From Trichaptum fuscoviolaceum (lineage: Eukaryota > Basidiomycota > Agaricomycetes > Hymenochaetales > Trichaptaceae), in assembly GCA_910574455.1 (NCBI GenBank), contig CAJSYZ010000007.1, positions 3,603,773 through 3,667,772 of the forward strand: 64,000 nucleotides of DNA, read 5' to 3'. Positions 58,601 to 64,000 of the stretch are shown here, one piece after another. Below the pieces are notes generated by a model, which did no database searches, was not told where the DNA came from, and saw nothing but the letters and a program-made list of their open reading frames with translations. Every line of letters starts with the position of its first letter. Position 1 is the first letter of the stretch. The translations under genes and the position numbers were made by a program.

Positions 58601-58931
58601 TTTTTTGTGTGCGCGCTGTATCTAGGGTGAGATGGCGTTTGAAACGAGCCGGGAAACGTTCTCATGCACAAGTGAATTCACGCATGCTATAGTCACGGGG
58701 CGAGGTATGGCGTCGGCGGTAGCTCTTCGGTCGATACGCGCAACTGTTTTTAGAAATGTGGCGTGGCGGCAGCGACGGGCTATGACGAGCGCGACAACGA
58801 GACACGAGTGATATTGACCAAGAATGATGTGAGCGAGCAAGCGAGGGAAGCAATGAATCGATGAGAGTCGGGAATAGCGAAGAGCGAACGACGTCATGCG
58901 CGTCTTGAACAGCAGACATCAATCATCCTCG

Positions 58932-60632
58932 TCACGTCAGATACGCAGGCGAGACGCGCTGATCACGATCCAGCCTCCACTGCGGCGCAGGTGTCCGTCC
59001 CCGCACTCGGCGCTCCCCGTGGACAGCGGCGGCAGCCCCGAGCAGCGCATGCGCGTTCTCCTCGATAGACGCTGCCAACCTAACGCGCGCCACCGACGGT
59101 CGGCCGCGTTTCGCCATCACACTCGCGTCACCCTCTGCGATAGCATCGAGGGCACGCCGCTCTTTGTGCGGACGGCGGTCACGGCCCCGTGAAGAGTCGC
59201 GGCGGTTGCGTGAGCCGGACTGTGAGTCTGTCCGGGACTGAGAGCGTGAGCGCGAAGGCGCGCTGGGGAAGTGCGCCGACACAATTTCAGATTCTCCTAC
59301 CTCCTGCCTGGAAGTGCGTTCCAAACTGTAGACATCATCCTCGACGGAGCTTGACGCGCTCGACGAACAGGGCTGAGATGAGAAGTACGCGTCGTCCGTC
59401 TCATCTTCGTCTTCATCATCCTCGGTCGTATCCTTCTCACCGTATGTATCCAGCGATGCCGAGCGGAACGCGTGCGAGATGAAATTCACCTCCTCATCGT
59501 CATATCTAAGCTGACGTTCACTAGCTAGCAGAGGGTCTGAGCCAGAGTCAAGACGAAGACCACGTGCAGCCAGGGGGTCTTCAGATTTTTCAACCATATC
59601 CTCATCATCCGCGCGCATATACATGCGCCCACGTCCACGATTCCTATCCTCATACTCCTCCAACGAGTCCGTCGACGTACCAGGACCATTCGGGAGCGTC
59701 ATCCTCCTGAACCCTTCCCTCCTCGCACGCTCCTGCCTCGCCTTCTCAAGCGGGCTCGAATGGAAAGTGGGGAACGAATACAGGAACGGCTCGTCCTCCT
59801 CCGGGGACACTGGTTCGCCAGGCGCAGCTGCCGACAACGAGAGCAGGGGCGACAGGTCCAGGAGCGTCTTGATACCATAATCCGGGCGCTGATGCGCGGG
59901 TGCCTGAGGCCGCTCGTGTTTAGAGCTAACGCCGTGCTTGCCGGCGACAAAGTCGGAGTGGCCCCGTCGGTGATGCTTCCCAAGCATTCCGAGCCCTACG
60001 CGCGTCGCAGATGGCGCGAGAGTCGTCAAGGGCACGGAGATGGACTGCTGGAGGCTCGGGCGCGTCGTTTTCTTGTGCTCGGAAGCCGTCGCGGACTTTT
60101 GGCTCCGTTCCCAGAGCGAGGCGAGTGTATGCATGCTCCGTTCCTCCACGGTGCGCACGTCCAAGACACGATGCCCACGAGCGCCGGTGCTTGTGCTCGC
60201 GCCGTCGATGTCACCAAAGACGATGGCGGTCGGGGAGTGGGACTGGATGGGCGACATCTCGAAGAGCAGCTCGTCGTCATTAGGCGAGTGGTCCGCACTG
60301 GTCGGGAGTGATGAGCTGCTGGGCATGGCCAGGCGCAAGGGCGGGCGAACACGCGACGGAAGTGGTGCGCTGTGCATCGCTGCCACGTTCGTCTTGGGCC
60401 CGCGGGTGCGACTGCGTCCTCGCGAGGGGGATGAGCTGAGCTCTGGGTGGGGACGGTACACAGCCCGAGCGTGGCGCGTCGGGGTTGCCTCGTTGTACGC
60501 GTACAGCTCGCCACCGACGACCGTGTTCGTGACCGCCGTGGTCTTCGTCGCCGTCGAGTGTGTGCGAGGGTGTGTGCGATGGTGCACACGCAGGGCGCGG
60601 AAGGAAGGCGGAGGGGTGAGTGTCTGTTCCAT
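58932..60632 (-). CDS. Long Ser/Arg-rich protein of unknown function
   Basis: Single open frame of 566 codons from the Met at 60632 (MEQTLTPPPS); the frame stays open upstream to 60902, but that extension looks like 5' leader. I do not recognise the family. Visible features are a basic RGRSRTRG stretch, a Ser-rich segment with PIQSHSPTAIVFGDIDG, the segments DVRTVEERSMHTLASLWERS and GMLGKHHRRGHSDFVAGKHG, and an acidic run EDDEDEDETDD. Near the C-terminus is an SR/RD-like SRSRSQSRTDSQSGSRNRRD stretch followed by KERRALDAIAEGDASVMAKR. There are no membrane segments. The high GC and codon pattern support a real gene. It could be a basidiomycete-specific regulator, but nothing proves that. A small 5' intron cannot be excluded. 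Confidence 0.7.
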   Translation of the reverse strand: MEQTLTPPPSFRALRVHHRTHPRTHSTATKTTAVTNTVVGGELYAYNEATPTRHARAVYRPHPELSSSPSRGRSRTRGPKTNVAAMHSAPLPSRVRPPLRLAMPSSSSLPTSADHSPNDDELLFEMSPIQSHSPTAIVFGDIDGASTSTGARGHRVLDVRTVEERSMHTLASLWERSQKSATASEHKKTTRPSLQQSISVPLTTLAPSATRVGLGMLGKHHRRGHSDFVAGKHGVSSKHERPQAPAHQRPDYGIKTLLDLSPLLSLSAAAPGEPVSPEEDEPFLYSFPTFHSSPLEKARQERARREGFRRMTLPNGPGTSTDSLEEYEDRNRGRGRMYMRADDEDMVEKSEDPLAARGLRLDSGSDPLLASERQLRYDDEEVNFISHAFRSASLDTYGEKDTTEDDEDEDETDDAYFSSQPCSSSASSSVEDDVYSLERTSRQEVGESEIVSAHFPSAPSRSRSQSRTDSQSGSRNRRDSSRGRDRRPHKERRALDAIAEGDASVMAKRGRPSVARVRLAASIEENAHALLGAAAAVHGERRVRGRTPAPQWRLDRDQRVSPAYLT

Positions 60633-60902
60633 TGGCCGCCACACGGCTTTGTGTGCAGCGTTTAAGACGGGGACAGACGATGCGGCGTGAGCGAGCTTAA
60701 AAAGAGTAGAGAAGCTCGAAAGGGGAGGTGAGAGCTCGCAAGCGTCTATCACGCACAGCTCAACGGGATATGGCGCAACTGCGGTGAAAAGCGTGCCACT
60801 GTCAGTCAAATCTGATGTGCCACACATAAAGTTATCTTCGCCGAAACAGCGAAGACGACTACAAAGCCAAATGGAATGAAGACGTACTCGGATTGCTGCC
60901 AC

Positions 60903-63900
60903 TAGCGAAGTTCAGTGCAATGCAGTGAGCTTTCGTCGCCACGGGACAGCGCGAGCTTTGCGCTTTTATGCTCTATGCGTTATGTGCTCCGCCACCAAAA
61001 ATTTATTCTCGAATTCTTGCGGTGCTGATCGTTTATCTCAGCTCGGCGGGTGCAGGCTCGTTGCCACTGCGATTGTCGGCTGGAAAAATTTGTGCAGTCG
61101 GGACGAGAAGGATGTGGACGAAGGGGTGGTGCGAAGTGAGATCCGACTTTAAGTTTCTCGACCAGAGGCGGGAATACTGCGTCAGGGTAGCGAAGGAAGG
61201 GCGTATATATAGGTGTGCGGGTGTTGTGCAGTGGGTGTAGTTGCGTTAGAAGGAGAACCCGTTCCAAAAGGAGGATAAAGCAGCACGTCCTCCGAGTATA
61301 GCGGTGTTGTTTGAGCTTGTTGGCCGAGAACAAAAGGCGGTTGCCAGGCCAGTGTCGAATATAAGTTAAAATGTGTTCCCCGAATAATAGCGATATATAG
61401 ACGAAGGAGAAAAGCAGCAGGCGAGCTAGGCGGTGAGTACAAAGGAGGTGAGTGTGAGTGCGCGCGCGCCGTGCTATATACTCCAGCGAAAGGGTTGGGG
61501 GGGTCTCATAAATAAAATTTTGGCCTGTCACACCCACCGCCGCGGCGGAGTCACCTCGCCCAAAGCAGCAGGTCGTCCAGGCCGCACACGCCAAACAAGG
61601 TAACTCCGAAAGCGTGACGCACGAACGTGGACCCGGGGTGGGGACTCCCGACACACCAATTAAGGTGACAGTCTAATTCTGGGCTGACGTCACGCGAGAT
61701 CCCGACGCGTTCTCTGCGTTCTTGGGCACACGACCCTGAGAAAGGAAACCCTGACTGATGCAGTACTTCCTGACGCACTCAAAGACAGTCGGAAAATTTC
61801 AGCTTGCTTTTGTGTCTGAGTCACCCACAAGCACACCCTCGGTCGTCACCAGTCACAACAATGACGATTAAATGTGATATAAAAACCTGAAATGATCTGA
61901 GCAAACGAAATGAATGGGAACAAAGGAACAACAGCTTCCACCGAAGCCTTCGGGAATCCCATACATTCATGCCCTCTTCTCTTCACTCTTCGCGCCACCC
62001 ACAGAATTCGCTGCATACGCATACGTGTGGGCACGTCGAGCGAATCAATTGAAATGAAAGTCACACCCGAGTCATCCATGCACTGGCATTCACGATCGTC
62101 AGCGCTTCTCGCTTCTCGCTCGCGGACGTGGCGGGTTAAATGGGGAATTCGGAAGAATTTCTGTCTCTCTCCTAGGATTTACTCCTGATCTGCCGTAGTA
62201 TGTAGCTTTTAGATGGGCGCTTTGCGCCGCACGAGGCGGTACCAGCGGCAGATACGAAGCAAGACAACAATCATCTGAACGAAGTAAACGCCTCCTCCCT
62301 ACGAAAACACACAGAATATTATGTCATTCAGAATCAAATACCAACATCCGTCTTCGGATCACTTTGGTGTTTCTTCTGGCGAATGGTCTGCTGACCACTC
62401 TGATGCCATTCATAAAACAATTCAGATTGTCTATACACTCAAATTCACCCGACCCGCGCTATGACAGATGAGGCCCGGTAAGAGCCCGATGCTGTTCTGC
62501 AGCACCATATTACAGGTTACAGACCCAGAGACGCTATAAATCGCCATGTTCCACGGAATAAGTGTGACACTATAGAATACCACAGAATATCAACGATCCG
62601 CAGCCAGTGCTCTTGTATTGATGATGAGGATATGACATGGCATGATAATGACGACTTTCTCCCTCCTCTCCCAACACATCCCAAAGTGTAAGCACAGGAG
62701 GTATGTGTACGCGATTCGACGTGCTTTCGACCTCGCCCCGCGTCACTGGGTTTTCGAGTCTCAGTCTCAGTGCTGTGACATCACTGACGCCCGTCCCGAC
62801 CGGTGATATCACATACGTATTTCACCCGGCCGGATCCGGATGTCGCTGTCGGATTCGAGGTTTCAGGCTTGGAAAGCGCCTGACCGGTGACCATAATATG
62901 TCACTCAATACACGCCCTCTCGTACAACATATTGCGTGTATATGCGCGCTATCGTGCATTATTCTCGTGAGTGCATGTATGCGTGCAGACCCTGGCCCAT
63001 AGCCTCTCGCTGATTTGCGCTCAGTGTACACACGTTCATACCGAGGGTGGACTTTCAGCTTCAGGCTCTTGAAATCTACCAGTCGAATTGTCTAGCCTTC
63101 TCTTGTACATGTACATTTTCCGGTCCTCGTTCACGAATCAGTGCAACGTGCGAAGGTCTGGGCTTCCCCGAAGACACTGTGCGTCCGGCGAGTCACGGTG
63201 TGGAACGTGCCTAATTGACAAGAGAATCCGGCCGGGAGGACCAGGGCGCACAAAAGCTCAGGTGCGCGAAACAAGAGGCAGTTACTGGCCGGCCGGGTGA
63301 CTCGACAAGACAGAAACATCAGACCACCAGCTTGAATGACTCGACTCGAAACGTTCATCAGACTGCTATGGTTGACGAACGACTTCGGTTTTCTTCGGCC
63401 GAACCTTCAGGGTTCCCAGTGGGGATCAAGTCTAACGAACGTGACACGAACTTTCATTTTCCTTTTCATTTGCATTCTACTGTTTTCACTGTAGAGGTAC
63501 CTGCACGCTGCACAAAACCTTACTTGCCATCGCCTCATGTTGGTTGAGCCTACGGTGAAGGTTAACGTTAACTCAGGTCACATAGTGCCAAACTGCGCAT
63601 GTACTAACCCATCTAGCGTCAAGCGTCACTGGCAAGCTTCACAAAATCCCGCAACTTCTTCATGCGTCTACGATTAATGGTACGCTTTTAGCCCGAGATC
63701 TACGTGCTTCACAGCGTCCAGTGACAGACCAAGTGGAATGTTCCATGTGCTATAGCAGTACAGCCCGCAGAGAAGGTCGTGTCCTAGTTTCTGGCAATCA
63801 AATCGAATGTGGAAAAGAAAAGCGACCTGGATAATCTTTGTCGATCTTCACAATTGCCAAATACCAGAAAGCTCGCTTGCATTTCGTAACTTTTTTCGCA

Positions 63901-64000
63901 TTCACAGGCATATCACCGTCACCGTCCGTGAGGCATGGAACACTAATATTCGATGTTGGTTAGTGACTAGGAAGGAGTCAAATCAAAACCAATGACTCCG
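60903..64000. other. Upstream and intergenic region, no gene recognised
   Basis: 61000-61500 looks like promoter of the minus-strand gene: TATA-like runs, CT-rich on its strand, and a CGCGCGCG tract at about 61460. From 61500 to 64000 all frames are short and nothing is recognised on either strand. Confidence 0.45.
61204..61211 (-). promoter_or_regulatory. Possible TATA box of the unknown Ser/Arg-rich gene
   Basis: TATATATA, about 570 bp upstream of the chosen start. The symmetric motif gives no direction; a second weaker TATA-like site (CTATATA) is at about 61475. Confidence 0.3.

Larger units (their letters stand above)
55435..58931. other. Intergenic region with simple repeats, no gene recognised
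   Basis: Short frames only. The longest (56740-57054, +) has no family resemblance and non-coding-like composition. A CTAG-rich palindromic patch lies at about 57050-57070. The segment 57560-58630 is rich in A/G on the + strand and probably contains the 3' UTR of the next gene. Confidence 0.45.

Noticed and set aside
60980..61654. 224-codon minus frame upstream of the Ser/Arg-rich gene
   Set aside because: Composition is that of promoter and leader DNA (Leu/Thr/His/Arg runs from CT-rich sequence), it contains the TATA-like site, and no domain is visible.

Overview
The window looks like nuclear DNA of a filamentous basidiomycete, probably an Agaricomycete. The evidence is that host genes are split by many 50-60 nt introns with GT..AG ends and CTRAY-like branch sites. 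There is also a septation-network scaffold of the Cdc11/Nud1 type, a TALE homeodomain factor with poly-Gln and poly-His tracts, and a Tad1-like non-LTR retrotransposon. No prokaryotic feature is present.

Layout. Positions 1-14801 are nested retroelements. LINE copy A (1-6032, + strand, 5' end outside the window) ends in an A28 tail. Directly behind that tail is LINE copy B (6033-10391), whose 5' part is inverted and whose 3' part is in sense orientation, the expected product of twin priming. Both sit 7 bp inside one end of an LTR of a minus-strand LTR element (10392-14801) that has a gag-like CCHC protein but no pol. That element interrupts an unidentified coding fragment (14802-15115), and a candidate solo LTR follows (15689-16155).

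Host genes are: a Cdc11/Nud1-like SIN/MEN scaffold with at least 11 exons (16778-22353, +); a TALE homeodomain transcription factor (34157-37968, +); a cytochrome P450 with two unusually long introns (45308-49771, -); an aldo-keto reductase of the norsolorinic acid reductase/aryl-alcohol dehydrogenase type (51324-52829, -); a DCAF4-like WD40 protein (53609-55434, -); and a long serine- and arginine-rich protein of unknown function (58932-60632, -). I rebuilt the exon structures by hand from splice sites and reading-phase continuity; they are listed in the entries.

Long stretches have no gene I can name, chiefly 22.4-33.4 kb, 38.0-45.3 kb and 61-64 kb. A few short open segments in them look coding (about 23.4-24.1, 25.2-25.8, 39.5-40.6 and 44.25-44.45 kb) and may be decayed or fast-evolving genes.

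The P450 and the reductase are co-oriented neighbours and could act in one oxidative pathway, but there is no backbone synthase nearby. I found no convincing new multi-gene system. The strongest unusual signals are the twin-primed LINE, the CpG-only divergence of the two LTRs, the pol-less LTR element and the five-residue insertion in the P450 heme loop.
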